From: Thermotoga sp. SG1 | Lineage (GTDB): Bacteria > Thermotogota > Thermotogae > Thermotogales > Thermotogaceae | Direction: 5' to 3' | DNA length: 64,000 nt | Assembly (NCBI RefSeq): GCF_002865985.1 | Contig: NZ_LNDD01000005.1 | Coordinates: 186,001-250,000, forward strand | Shown: in pieces, positions 20,181-37,362 of the stretch | Numbering within the stretch: position 1 is the stretch's first letter | How the letters are laid out: the number at the start of each line of letters is the position of its first letter | Position numbers and translations under genes: made by a program | Notes under the pieces: model-generated | What the model saw: only the letters and a program-made list of their open reading frames with translations | Told to the model about the DNA's origin: nothing | Database searches by the model: none

Positions 20181-20547
20181 TTTCCAACCTCCTCACAGTT
20201 CTTGTTACAACCAGATTCGCTCCTGTTCCAAAAAGGTCTTTCAGAACGATATCTCCAGACTTCACGGGTGCTTCCACCTTTATCTCCCTGACGATCTTCA
20301 TCAACTCTGGGATGAATCTTTTTGGAATCGGTCTGTCGGTTTTGACCGACGCAAGTGGTAGCTCTCCGTTGAGCACTCTTATGCTGGTTGGAACTACCCT
20401 CTTTGGATCTCTGATTTCGTCTTTTGCGTATTCTACCCCTCTGGGACATCTGTTACCAATGATCGATTTTATATGACCCTCTTCATTTAGTTCCACCTTA
20501 ATTTTACACCCAACCGGGCACTGAACACAAACGACGTTCTTCAGCAT
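20131..20547 (-). CDS. DUF1667 cysteine-rich protein
   Basis: The 138-residue protein has CVQCPVGCKIKV and NRCPRGVEYA, a CxxCxxxC plus C pattern like the [4Fe-4S] site of molybdopterin oxidoreductases, but without the catalytic domains. In anaerobic Firmicutes, genes of this type follow the glycerol-3-phosphate dehydrogenase and FAD oxidoreductase genes, and here too it follows them with 1 base between. An electron-transfer role in anaerobic glycerol-3-phosphate oxidation is inferred. The last 16 residues are encoded over the start of the CoA-binding gene and are probably not conserved. Confidence 0.85.
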   Translation of the reverse strand: MLKNVVCVQCPVGCKIKVELNEEGHIKSIIGNRCPRGVEYAKDEIRDPKRVVPTSIRVLNGELPLASVKTDRPIPKRFIPELMKIVREIKVEAPVKSGDIVLKDLFGTGANLVVTRTVRRLENGSKKVQEDSSCWSNG

Positions 20548-20548
20548 T

Positions 20549-21760
20549 TCATTCCACCTCCTCTACGGACACAACGATCTCATCGAAGCCTTCAAGATCT
20601 CTATCTGGGATCTTTACCCTCAACATCTCACTCGGCACAAGATCTTCAAACTCTTTCTCGAACCTTCCCACGGTGAGTCTTCCCTTTTCCATGGGTTTCT
20701 TCACTCTCAGATAGAGTGTGAGGGGTTCAGCGGGTGTGTACCAGATGGGATGAACCACCATCACGTTCTTTCCAAGCTTTACAGGTATTTTCTCCTGGGG
20801 AACTTCTCCTTTTACAAACTTTGCAGCGTATCGTCCTGCCATTTCTCCTTCGTAACTCACGTAGTCAACAAGATCAAAAATCACGGTGCAGTTCCCTGCT
20901 GAGAATATCCATTCTTTTGAACTTTGACCTATGTTCGATACCCCAATTCCCTTCGAAGTGAGATTTTTGACCACGAGGTTTTCTATCAACTCCACTTGTG
21001 GAATGAGCCCAACAGACAGTACCAGTGTATCGACTTTGAAGACTCTTTCGGTTCCTGGAACTGGTTTGAAGTTCTCGTCGACTTTTGCGACGACAACCTC
21101 TTCCAGTCTCTCCTTTCCCCTCACTTCGACCACAGTACTGGAAAGATACAGTGGTATGTTATAGTCTTCGAGACACTGAATCACGTTTCTGAGAAGTCCC
21201 CCGGTGTAGGGAAGACGCTCCACCACTCCCACCACTTCCATTCCTTCGAGGGTGAGCCTTCTTGCCATGATGAGACCGATGTCACCTGAACCCAATATGA
21301 GAGCACGCTTTCCGGGAAGCCGGTTTTCGATGTTTATGAGTCTTTGTGCAACTCCTGCTGTGAAGATGCCGGATGGTCTGTCTCCAGGGATCATGAGACT
21401 GCCGAAAGGTCTCTCCCGTGCTCCCGTTGTGTACACCAGAGCACCGACCTCTACTTTTTCAATTCCTCCTTCTGTGACCAGAATCACCTCTCTGTCATCA
21501 ACCTGTTTTACGTAGGCGTTCACCAGAGTCTTTATCCCCATCTTTTCCATTCTTTCCTGGAATCTTTCGGCGTACTCGGGTCCCGTCAGTTCCTGTCTGA
21601 AGTAGTGAAGACCAAAACCGTTGTGAATACACTGGTTCAGTATGCCCCCTGTTCTTTCGTCTCGCTCGACAAGAAGAACTTCTGCTCCTTCTTCTTTTGC
21701 TTTCAAAGCTGCTGCCATTCCAGCCGCACCGGCTCCTATCACCATCACGTCCACCTTCAT
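20549..21760 (-). CDS. FAD/NAD-dependent pyridine nucleotide-disulphide oxidoreductase-like protein
   Basis: The 403-residue flavoprotein has an N-terminal FAD site (VDVMVIGAGAAGMAAALKA), a second Rossmann site (RALILGSGDIGLIMARRL) and a conserved FSAGNCT near the end. Genes of this kind sit between the GlpA-like enzyme and DUF1667 in anaerobes and probably pass electrons from glycerol 3-phosphate, playing the role of GlpB. I chose ATG 21760 in an ATGA overlap with the upstream gene; the open frame continues to 22033 but encodes low-complexity basic sequence antisense-like to the neighbour. Confidence 0.9.
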   Translation of the reverse strand: MKVDVMVIGAGAAGMAAALKAKEEGAEVLLVERDERTGGILNQCIHNGFGLHYFRQELTGPEYAERFQERMEKMGIKTLVNAYVKQVDDREVILVTEGGIEKVEVGALVYTTGARERPFGSLMIPGDRPSGIFTAGVAQRLINIENRLPGKRALILGSGDIGLIMARRLTLEGMEVVGVVERLPYTGGLLRNVIQCLEDYNIPLYLSSTVVEVRGKERLEEVVVAKVDENFKPVPGTERVFKVDTLVLSVGLIPQVELIENLVVKNLTSKGIGVSNIGQSSKEWIFSAGNCTVIFDLVDYVSYEGEMAGRYAAKFVKGEVPQEKIPVKLGKNVMVVHPIWYTPAEPLTLYLRVKKPMEKGRLTVGRFEKEFEDLVPSEMLRVKIPDRDLEGFDEIVVSVEEVE

Positions 21761-23196
21761 TCTCTCACCTTCCCGTTCACAACCCAGCTGTTTTTCGATT
21801 TCATCCTGATTTCGGACATGTCCGTGTTGAGTTCTCGCTCGAGGATTTTTAGAATTTTTGCCATACAGAATCCTCCTTGACACCTTCCAAACATCGCTCT
21901 TGTTCTGAATTTGACTCCATCGAGTGTTCTTGCACCCCTTCTGATCGCTTCTACGATCTCTTTCTCCGTTACCTCGTTGCAGAAGCAGACCAGTCTTCCT
22001 GCACGTGGATCTTTTTCTATCTCTTTTTTCCATTCCTCGATGGGCAAGGATGAATAGTGTTTTATTCCTTCCCTCAGCGGATTGAAATCTTTCTTTTTGA
22101 TGAGTGGAATCCTCATCCTTTCCTGGATGAGTTCCTCGACCACGTATTCCGCCACGGCGGGCGCTGCTGTGAGTCCTGGAGATCTTGTGGCCATGACGTT
22201 CACGAAGTTTTCCACCGTTTCACTTTTCTTTATGAAGAAATCCTTCTGAGGACTTTCCGGTCTGAGACCGGAGAAAGTTTTCACAACAAGCGAAAAATCA
22301 AGAGACGGTACGAGTTTCTTTGTGAACTCCCGCACCTTCTCAAGGCCTTCCTTGGTAGTAAGAGGCCTGTCTTTCATGTTCTCTGGAAGATCCTCGGCAG
22401 TTGGGCCAAGGAGGATTCCTCCATCGACTGTGGGAAGAACGAGGATTCCCTTCGAAATCTTCGTGGGTGTTGGGAATATCACTCTTTTCACAAGTCCTTG
22501 AAGTTTTTTGTCAAGAAGAATGTACTCTCCCTTTCTGGGATGTAGAGGAACGTACTCTGCTCCTGCCATTTTCGCTATCTCGTCTGCATGAAGCCCCGCA
22601 CAATTTATCACGATGTCTGCCTCGTACTCGTGTTTGTCGGTGATCACTTTCTTTATACGGCCGTTCATCTTCACAAAACCCAGAACCTGTTCACCTAGAA
22701 CGAGTTTCAAACCATTTTGAAGGGCGTTTTCCACGGCCGAGATGGCGACCATCCAGGGTTCTGTGATACCAGCCGTTGGTGCATAGAGAGCATATCTGAT
22801 CTCCGGATTGAGATTGGGCTCCATCGAAAAGATCTCGTTTTTTTCAAGAATGGTCAGCCCTGGAACACCGTTTTCCTCACCTTGCTTGAGCAGGCGTTCG
22901 AGTTCTTTCAACTCTTCATCGTTGAACGCCAGCACGAAAGAACCGGTTCTTTTGAACTCAAAATCCAGTTCTTTCGAGAGTTTCTCGTACATGGCGTTTC
23001 CTCTCGCACAGAACTGTGCTCGAACACTTCCTGGAGGATCGTCGTATCCTGCGTGGACAACGGCGGAGTTTGCCTTGGTCACACCCCATCCTACATCTAA
23101 ATTTTTCTCTATGAGCGTCACTTCAAGATCGTACTTCGTCAGTTCTCTCGCGATGAGAGATCCAAACACACCTGCACCAATGACGATTGCCTTCAA
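21757..23196 (-). CDS. Anaerobic glycerol-3-phosphate dehydrogenase (GlpA-like, with BFD [2Fe-2S] domain)
   Basis: The 479-residue protein oxidises glycerol 3-phosphate to dihydroxyacetone phosphate. It has a DAO-type FAD fold (AIVIGAGVFGSLIAREL, later SGLRPESP) and a C-terminal BFD-like Fe-S domain with CFCNEVTEKEI and the second cysteine pair in FGRCQGGFC. The start is TTG 23196 behind GGAGGTGTTCGAC; the longer frame to 23277 would run through a terminator hairpin. It is the first gene after the operon-internal attenuator. Confidence 0.9.
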   Translation of the reverse strand: MKAIVIGAGVFGSLIARELTKYDLEVTLIEKNLDVGWGVTKANSAVVHAGYDDPPGSVRAQFCARGNAMYEKLSKELDFEFKRTGSFVLAFNDEELKELERLLKQGEENGVPGLTILEKNEIFSMEPNLNPEIRYALYAPTAGITEPWMVAISAVENALQNGLKLVLGEQVLGFVKMNGRIKKVITDKHEYEADIVINCAGLHADEIAKMAGAEYVPLHPRKGEYILLDKKLQGLVKRVIFPTPTKISKGILVLPTVDGGILLGPTAEDLPENMKDRPLTTKEGLEKVREFTKKLVPSLDFSLVVKTFSGLRPESPQKDFFIKKSETVENFVNVMATRSPGLTAAPAVAEYVVEELIQERMRIPLIKKKDFNPLREGIKHYSSLPIEEWKKEIEKDPRAGRLVCFCNEVTEKEIVEAIRRGARTLDGVKFRTRAMFGRCQGGFCMAKILKILERELNTDMSEIRMKSKNSWVVNGKVRE

Positions 23197-23216
23197 GTCG
23201 AACACCTCCTTAAATA

Positions 23217-23254
23217 ATAAAAAAAGCCATACCCCACCCCTGTGGGATATGGCT
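23217..23254 (-). terminator. Operon-internal terminator/attenuator before the GlpA-like gene
   Basis: On the minus strand an outer 7-bp stem (225-231 with 248-254 of 23 kb), an inner CCCAC/GTGGG stem (23233-23237 with 23242-23246) and a T-run end just upstream of the ribosome binding site of the GlpA-like gene. It lies about 27 bases after the glpP stop. The position matches that of the glpD leader terminator controlled by GlpP in Bacillus. Confidence 0.75.
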
Positions 23255-23280
23255 CTCTCTTCTTCTCTTTCCACCATGTA

Positions 23281-26043
<2,763 letters not shown>

Positions 26044-26074
26044 TTTCTCAATCCTCCCTTATTGTAAATATTTA

Positions 26075-26138
26075 ACCCCCCAACAGTATCCATAAACCGG
26101 ATACATGCTGGGGGGTCTCTTTTTCTCTGAACCCCAAC
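26075..26138 (-). promoter_or_regulatory. Structured glpF leader with mutually exclusive hairpins (candidate GlpP target)
   Basis: On the minus strand ACCCCCCA (26109-26116) pairs with TGGGGGGT (26075-26082), enclosing a perfect inner stem GTATCC/GGATAC (26099-26104 with 26086-26091). An upstream GTTGGGGT (26131-26138) could pair instead with ACCCC of the same arm. The main hairpin is followed by a weak TTAAATATTT rather than a pure T-run. The layout resembles an antiterminator/terminator switch. Confidence 0.55.
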
Positions 26139-26168
26139 TATTCACTTTTTAGTTATGATCCACATCGA

Positions 26169-26197
26169 ATTATAACGAATCTTTTTCTTTGTGTCAA
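26169..26197 (-). promoter_or_regulatory. Near-consensus promoter of the glycerol operon
   Basis: On the minus strand TTGACA (26192-26197), exactly 17 bases, then TATAAT (26169-26174). Both hexamers are perfect. It predicts a start near 26162 and a leader of about 118 bases before glpF, so control is probably by attenuation rather than promoter weakness. The rest of 26198-26250, up to the end of the chemoreceptor gene, holds nothing I can name. Confidence 0.85.
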
Positions 26198-26250
26198 TAT
26201 AGTTACAAAAATCACAATACAGTTTCACCCTACCTAGATATTTCTTAATG

Positions 26251-28050
<1,800 letters not shown>

Positions 28051-28063
28051 TCAGAGGATTTTT

Positions 28064-32988
<4,925 letters not shown>

Positions 32989-34128
32989 CTAACAGTATTG
33001 GACGTTCACTATTTTTCCCATTTCCTGAAGGATGTGAGCAATATCCTTCACCAGTCTGAACTTCAGGGATATATCGTGACTGAACAGTGGATTTTGATGT
33101 GCCGGGTTTATAGCCCTTCCAACGAAGAAGTTGATCTCATCAGCCTCCAGAAGGTTTTCCACAATGAATTTCGCTCCGTATCCCATCTCTTCGGATTGTC
33201 CCTCGAGGTATCTGAACACCTGAGTCAGCGTGACGATCCCTTCCGTCAGAAGATCGATTCCCTCCATGTATCCAACAGGTGGAGAATTCTCTGAGAACGT
33301 GTAAAGATCTATCTCCACTTTCTTTCCAGTGACTCTTTCAAATATCTGGCCCGTGGTACCACCACACACGATCTTTTTCCCGGGAAGACTCAGGAATTTT
33401 TTCACGTACTCTTCATCTTTTTCCTTCCTCTCAGGTGGCCCAACGAACAGGTTCAGTATCCGTTTTTCACGGAAGTTCAAACAGGCAACGAGTGTGTCGT
33501 CTCCCTTCACATCTCTGTCCAGTTTCTCTGCAAGTCTCACAAAGTGTCTGACGATATCTGCAGGGGAAACGTGATTTCTGAGAAGGTGTTTTATTTCACT
33601 CTCGATGTTTTCAACACCAAAACCCAGAGGAAAAAGTTCCGTTCCCATTCCTGCCTGTGAGAGTCCATCTGTTGCCAGAAAAAGCATCATTCCTTTCTCA
33701 GGATGAAATTCCCAGATGGAGACTCGTCTTCCCTCTATGTCAAGACTCTTTTTTTCTGGATGAATCCGCCTGTTTTCTCTGAAGAGCATCACCACGGGAA
33801 ACTCGTACTCCACCACGGTACAGATTTCGTTCTTGAAATCACACACCACGGAGCACAGGTTGGAGTAACTGATTCTCCTCACCCTGCAAACAGGAAGTGT
33901 GGCGAGAATCGTTCTGAAAACATCTGTCACAGTAAGACCGTTCGCCAGCATGGTTGTTGCAATCGTTGAGGTGAGGGTTGAAAGAATGCTCGCCTTTATA
34001 CCGCTTCCAAGCCCGTCGGAGATGCTGACCACGACTTTTTCGCTCTCTTTTTTTACCCTGATCGAGTCTCCACAGACTTCCTCACCCTTTTTGTTCTTCG
34101 AGGCGAAAAACACATCACAGGTCAGCAT
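32989..34128 (-). CDS. SpoIIE-type PP2C serine phosphatase
   Basis: The 379-residue cytoplasmic protein has a PP2C/SpoIIE phosphatase domain in its first 230 residues: GDSIRV, ISDGLGSGIKAS, FLATDGLSQAG and the metal-binding KGDDTLVACL. The remaining 150 residues are not recognised. No membrane span or GAF/PAS sensor is visible, so the signal probably comes from the sensory hydrogenase encoded next to it (14-base overlap). Phosphatases of this kind accompany sensory [FeFe] hydrogenases in anaerobes. The target protein is not known. Confidence 0.85.
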   Translation of the reverse strand: MLTCDVFFASKNKKGEEVCGDSIRVKKESEKVVVSISDGLGSGIKASILSTLTSTIATTMLANGLTVTDVFRTILATLPVCRVRRISYSNLCSVVCDFKNEICTVVEYEFPVVMLFRENRRIHPEKKSLDIEGRRVSIWEFHPEKGMMLFLATDGLSQAGMGTELFPLGFGVENIESEIKHLLRNHVSPADIVRHFVRLAEKLDRDVKGDDTLVACLNFREKRILNLFVGPPERKEKDEEYVKKFLSLPGKKIVCGGTTGQIFERVTGKKVEIDLYTFSENSPPVGYMEGIDLLTEGIVTLTQVFRYLEGQSEEMGYGAKFIVENLLEADEINFFVGRAINPAHQNPLFSHDISLKFRLVKDIAHILQEMGKIVNVQYC

Positions 34129-35680
34129 TCTTTCCCTCCATGAACATCTTCAGTTCCAGAAAACTGCTCTTCGTCTCTGCAATCGATTCACCGAGAATAC
34201 CGGCTATTTCCTGAGCGATTCTCATCTGTTTGTTGAGCATCTCCTCGACCTTTCTGAGTGTCTCCTGTTTCAGTCTGTTCAGTTCGTCTTCTTTCAACTT
34301 CTCCTGGGTGACATCCACAAGCATGAGGACCTCTTCTCCTTCCTCGAGTGAAAACCTCTTCACGAAGAAGTACCTTCTTTCATCAAGTACCAGTGTGTTC
34401 CCCACCATCTTCATCGCTTTTGTGAGTATTTCTGGGTCATTTTCTGAGAGATCCCCGGCCAGTTTGTTTCTGTAGATCACCTTTCCTTCTTTAAGAACGA
34501 AGACAGCGTTGGGAGACTCCTCGACAACCCTATAACTGGATGACTTAACCAGATCCAGAAGGTACACAAAGCACATTTCCTTCTCTGCCTTTCCAAGGAC
34601 GACTGCTTTCGCTTTATCACGACACGAATCGTACCCGCAGGCACCACAGTTCAGTTCCTTTTTTGGATCGTCTTTTCCGATCGACACAAGAACTTTTCTG
34701 ACTTCCTCTTCGGAAACGTCCACACTTTTTGATCTGTTTCTGAAGGATCTGAATGTCTCTATCTCGAAGGAATCTACTTTTGGCTCTTTTGGAAGTCTCT
34801 TTTGCCACTCGGGAATTCTGTCTTTCCCTGCAGCCTTTTTTCTCATCACAGGACCGTTCAGACAGCTTCCATAGCAGGCAGATGCTTCGATGAAAACATT
34901 TCTGTACTCGTCGATTCGTGAAAAGACTCTCATCAGGTTTTCTACCCCTTCCACCACCATCTTCTTTTCCCAGGGGATAGAGACGGTGTAGTTGATTCCA
35001 TCAGTTGTCGGGAAAAATCTTGCCCTGTTCGGATACGGGGGATCGGGAAATACCTCTTCTGCTTTCATATCATCAATGATTTCTTCGAGTTCTTCGAACG
35101 TGAGGGCGATATCCACAAGGCTGCTCTCTTCTTTCTTTGCTATACACGGTCCCACGAAGACGACGGGAAAGTCTCCATAGCGCTTTTTCAGAAACTTTGC
35201 GTGGGCCATGAGGGGGGAATCAATCGGTGTCAGATACTTCAGAACATGCGGGAAGTGTTTTTCTGCAAGGTTTACGACCACAGGGCACGCTGTTGTCACA
35301 ACGGGACCGTCGTTTTTTTCAAAGACCTCGGTGTATCTTCTTGAGACGATTTCTGCCCCAACGGCCGTTTCCTGAACGACCATGGCTCCCATCTTTTTGA
35401 GAGATCCGATCACCTTCAATGGATTTTCGAAGTAGGCAAAAAACGAGGGTGCGATGGAGACAAGAAACGGTCTTTGAAGATTCAACAGTTTCTCCGTGTC
35501 TTTTCTGTAACTTCTTGCACTCTGGGGACAGACCTCAAGGCACGTTCCACAGAATATGCACTCTTCCACCACCACGGTGGATTTACCTGATTTGAAAGAG
35601 ACCGCCTTGACAGGGCAGTTTCTCAGACACTTGTAACAGTACCTGCAATCCGTTTCTTTTGAAAATATGAGATCAGGCAC
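34115..35680 (-). CDS. Sensory [FeFe] hydrogenase-like protein with PAS domain (HydS type)
   Basis: The 521-residue protein has two [4Fe-4S] sites (CRYCYKCLRNC, CIFCGTCLEVC), then a HydA-like domain with altered motifs: L1 TTACPVV (alanine in place of the proton-relay cysteine), L2 GPCIAKKEE, L3 SACYGSCLNGP. The four cluster-binding cysteines remain. Next come a Fe-S domain (NCGACGYDSC), a PAS domain (YRVVEESPNAVFVLKEG) and a C-terminal coiled coil. No kinase ATP-binding domain is present. This fits group C sensory hydrogenases: H2 or redox sensing rather than turnover. It sits in front of the phosphatase and HydCBA. Confidence 0.88.
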   Translation of the reverse strand: MPDLIFSKETDCRYCYKCLRNCPVKAVSFKSGKSTVVVEECIFCGTCLEVCPQSARSYRKDTEKLLNLQRPFLVSIAPSFFAYFENPLKVIGSLKKMGAMVVQETAVGAEIVSRRYTEVFEKNDGPVVTTACPVVVNLAEKHFPHVLKYLTPIDSPLMAHAKFLKKRYGDFPVVFVGPCIAKKEESSLVDIALTFEELEEIIDDMKAEEVFPDPPYPNRARFFPTTDGINYTVSIPWEKKMVVEGVENLMRVFSRIDEYRNVFIEASACYGSCLNGPVMRKKAAGKDRIPEWQKRLPKEPKVDSFEIETFRSFRNRSKSVDVSEEEVRKVLVSIGKDDPKKELNCGACGYDSCRDKAKAVVLGKAEKEMCFVYLLDLVKSSSYRVVEESPNAVFVLKEGKVIYRNKLAGDLSENDPEILTKAMKMVGNTLVLDERRYFFVKRFSLEEGEEVLMLVDVTQEKLKEDELNRLKQETLRKVEEMLNKQMRIAQEIAGILGESIAETKSSFLELKMFMEGKNADL

Positions 35681-35900
35681 TCTGAAGCACCTTCTTTACC
35701 AGTTCCTCCACGTTTTCAGGGGACACCCCTGTGAACAAACGCCCGTCTATTTCAACGCAGATCCCCTGAGAACACCTTCCAAAGCAGAGAGAACCGTAGA
35801 GTTTGAAGTTATACCTTTTCTGAAGTTCTTTGAGTTTTTCAACTACCCGGTAGGAACCTTTCAGATGACAGGAACTTCCCATACAAACCCGGATTGTCAT
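35673..35900 (-). CDS. Small thioredoxin-like [2Fe-2S] protein
   Basis: The 75-residue protein is the same fold as the [2Fe-2S] domains at the ends of HydA and HydB: CMGSSCHLKGS, then CFGRCSQG, giving the CX4C...CX3C cluster pattern. It may carry electrons to or from the sensory hydrogenase that follows (8-base overlap). It is the first gene of the hydrogenase operon. ATG 35900 follows TTGGAGG. Confidence 0.9.
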   Translation of the reverse strand: MTIRVCMGSSCHLKGSYRVVEKLKELQKRYNFKLYGSLCFGRCSQGICVEIDGRLFTGVSPENVEELVKKVLQSA

Positions 35901-35920
35901 CGGTTGTTTTCCTCCAATAT

Positions 35921-35936
35921 CGTGAACCTTTTCACG
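35921..35936. promoter_or_regulatory. Rex-type operator palindrome
   Basis: The perfect inverted repeat CGTGAA-CCTT-TTCACG has the GTGAA-N4-TTCAC core of the Rex consensus TTGTGAA-N4-TTCACAA. It lies between the probable -10 of the hydrogenase operon and its first gene, about 21 bases before ATG 35900, where a bound repressor would block transcription. The operon itself encodes a Rex. Confidence 0.65.
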
Positions 35937-35969
35937 TTATATTTTTCACTATTTTTCGACAAAAGTCAA
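35936..35969 (-). promoter_or_regulatory. Promoter of the hydrogenase operon
   Basis: On the minus strand TTGACT (35964-35969) is followed at 17 bases by AAAAAT (35941-35946), or at 22 by TATAAC (35936-35941). The -35 is good but the -10 is ambiguous. It adjoins the Rex-like palindrome. The rest of the 273-base divergent gap to 36173 is AT-rich and otherwise holds only the ino1 promoter. Confidence 0.5.
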
Positions 35970-36074
35970 GGGAATACACCATGTTGTTACTGTATTCACA
36001 AGAAAAGTAAACACCACACGCCTCAGATTTTTAACTTCAATGAAAAGCAATAGAAATATATGATTGTAAAAACG

Positions 36075-36083
36075 TGATATAAT
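36075..36083 (+). promoter_or_regulatory. Extended -10 promoter of the inositol-phosphate synthase gene
   Basis: TGATATAAT has a perfect TATAAT (36078-36083) with TG one base before it, and no clear -35. It predicts a leader of about 84 bases before the ATG at 36174. Confidence 0.55.
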
Positions 36084-36173
36084 GAAATTGGCTGTCATTC
36101 TAAACTTCCTCCGCCATAATTCCTTTCCCGAAATAACTCATCGATGAAAAAACTGGACAGGAGGTGAGGGCAC

Positions 36174-37322
36174 ATGATCAAAGTCCTGATTCTTGGTCAG
36201 GGCTACGTTGCCAGCACCTTCGTTGCAGGTCTTGAAAGACTCAAGAAGGGAGAGATCGAGCCTTACGGTGTGCCGCTTGCAAGAGAGCTTCCGATCGATT
36301 TCAAAGATATCAAAATCGTGGGAAGCTACGACGTAGACAGGGCAAAGATCGGAAAGAAACTGAGTGAGGTGGTCAGACAATACTGGAAAGACACGGGTTC
36401 TCTGTCCGATGATCCTGTCGTTTCCATGGGAGTACACCTTGGAAGTGTGAAGAACCTTCCCATTGAAGCAGAAGGACTCGAAGACAGCATGCCTCTGAAA
36501 GAAGCCGTTGAAAGACTCGTCGATGAGTGGTCAAAACTCGATCCTGACGTGATAGTGAACACCTGTACCACCGAAGCGTTCAAGCCCTTCGGAAACAAGG
36601 AAGAACTGCTCAAGGCCATAGAAAACAACGATAAAGAAAGGCTCACGGCCACACAGGTGTACGCCTACGCGGCAGCGTTGTATGCGAAAAAGCGAGGTGG
36701 AGCAGCCTTTGTGAACGTGATACCGACTTACATAGCGAACGATCCGGCTTTTGTCGAACTCGCAAAAGAGAACAACCTTGTGGTCTTTGGAGACGATGGA
36801 GCAACGGGTGCAACTCCGTTCACAGCGGACGTCTTGAGCCATCTTGCTCAGAGGAACAGATACGTTAAGGACGTTGCACAGTTCAACATAGGTGGAAACA
36901 TGGACTTTCTTGCGCTCACCGATGAAGGAAAGAACAAGAGTAAAGAGTTCACAAAATCCAGTATCGTGAAGGATATCCTCGGTTACGATGCACCGCACTA
37001 CATAAAGCCGACTGGATACCTGGAACCTCTCGGTGACAAGAAATTTATAGCCATCCACATCGAGTACGTTAGTTTCAACGGTGTAACCGATGAGCTCATG
37101 ATAAACGGAAGGATCAACGACAGTCCGGCCCTCGGAGGACTCCTTGTTGATCTTGTAAGACTCGGAAAAATCGCTCTCGATAGGAAAGAGTACGGAACAG
37201 TATACCCTGTGAACGCCTTCTACATGAAGAACCCCGGCCCGTTTGAAGAGAAGAACATACCGAGGATCATCGCGTACGAGAAGATGAGGATCTGGGCAGG
37301 ATTGAAACCAAAATGGCTGTGA
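36174..37322 (+). CDS. ino1: myo-Inositol-1-phosphate synthase
   Basis: This enzyme isomerises glucose 6-phosphate to inositol 1-phosphate, the first step to di-myo-inositol phosphate (DIP), the heat-stress solute of hyperthermophiles. The 382-residue protein is the short prokaryotic form: ILGQGYVASTFVAGLE (NAD site), NTCTTEAF, FGDDGATGATPFTADVL and FNIGGNMDFLALT. ATG follows AGGAGGTGA. It matches T. maritima TM1419. The DIP synthesis genes follow after a terminator. Confidence 0.96.
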   Translation: MIKVLILGQGYVASTFVAGLERLKKGEIEPYGVPLARELPIDFKDIKIVGSYDVDRAKIGKKLSEVVRQYWKDTGSLSDDPVVSMGVHLGSVKNLPIEAEGLEDSMPLKEAVERLVDEWSKLDPDVIVNTCTTEAFKPFGNKEELLKAIENNDKERLTATQVYAYAAALYAKKRGGAAFVNVIPTYIANDPAFVELAKENNLVVFGDDGATGATPFTADVLSHLAQRNRYVKDVAQFNIGGNMDFLALTDEGKNKSKEFTKSSIVKDILGYDAPHYIKPTGYLEPLGDKKFIAIHIEYVSFNGVTDELMINGRINDSPALGGLLVDLVRLGKIALDRKEYGTVYPVNAFYMKNPGPFEEKNIPRIIAYEKMRIWAGLKPKWL

Positions 37323-37350
37323 GGGGCTTTTGCCCCTCTTTCTCTTTCAT
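37321..37350 (+). terminator. Terminator between ino1 and the cytidylyltransferase gene
   Basis: The perfect stem GAGGGGC/GCCCCTC (37321-37327 with 37332-37338) with a TTTT loop and a T-rich tail starts inside the ino1 stop codon. Only a short gap then leads to the next gene, so readthrough or partial attenuation is likely. Confidence 0.75.
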
Positions 37351-37362
37351 GGAGGTGATGTG

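Noticed and set aside
21761-22033. N-terminal extension of the FAD oxidoreductase
   Set aside because: Low-complexity basic residues encoded over the neighbour gene; the ATG at 21760 begins exactly at the FAD-binding strand.
34115-35680. A second catalytic hydrogenase
   Set aside because: The L1 proton-relay cysteine is alanine and L3 lacks the GGGQP tail, while a PAS domain is present; a sensory role fits better.
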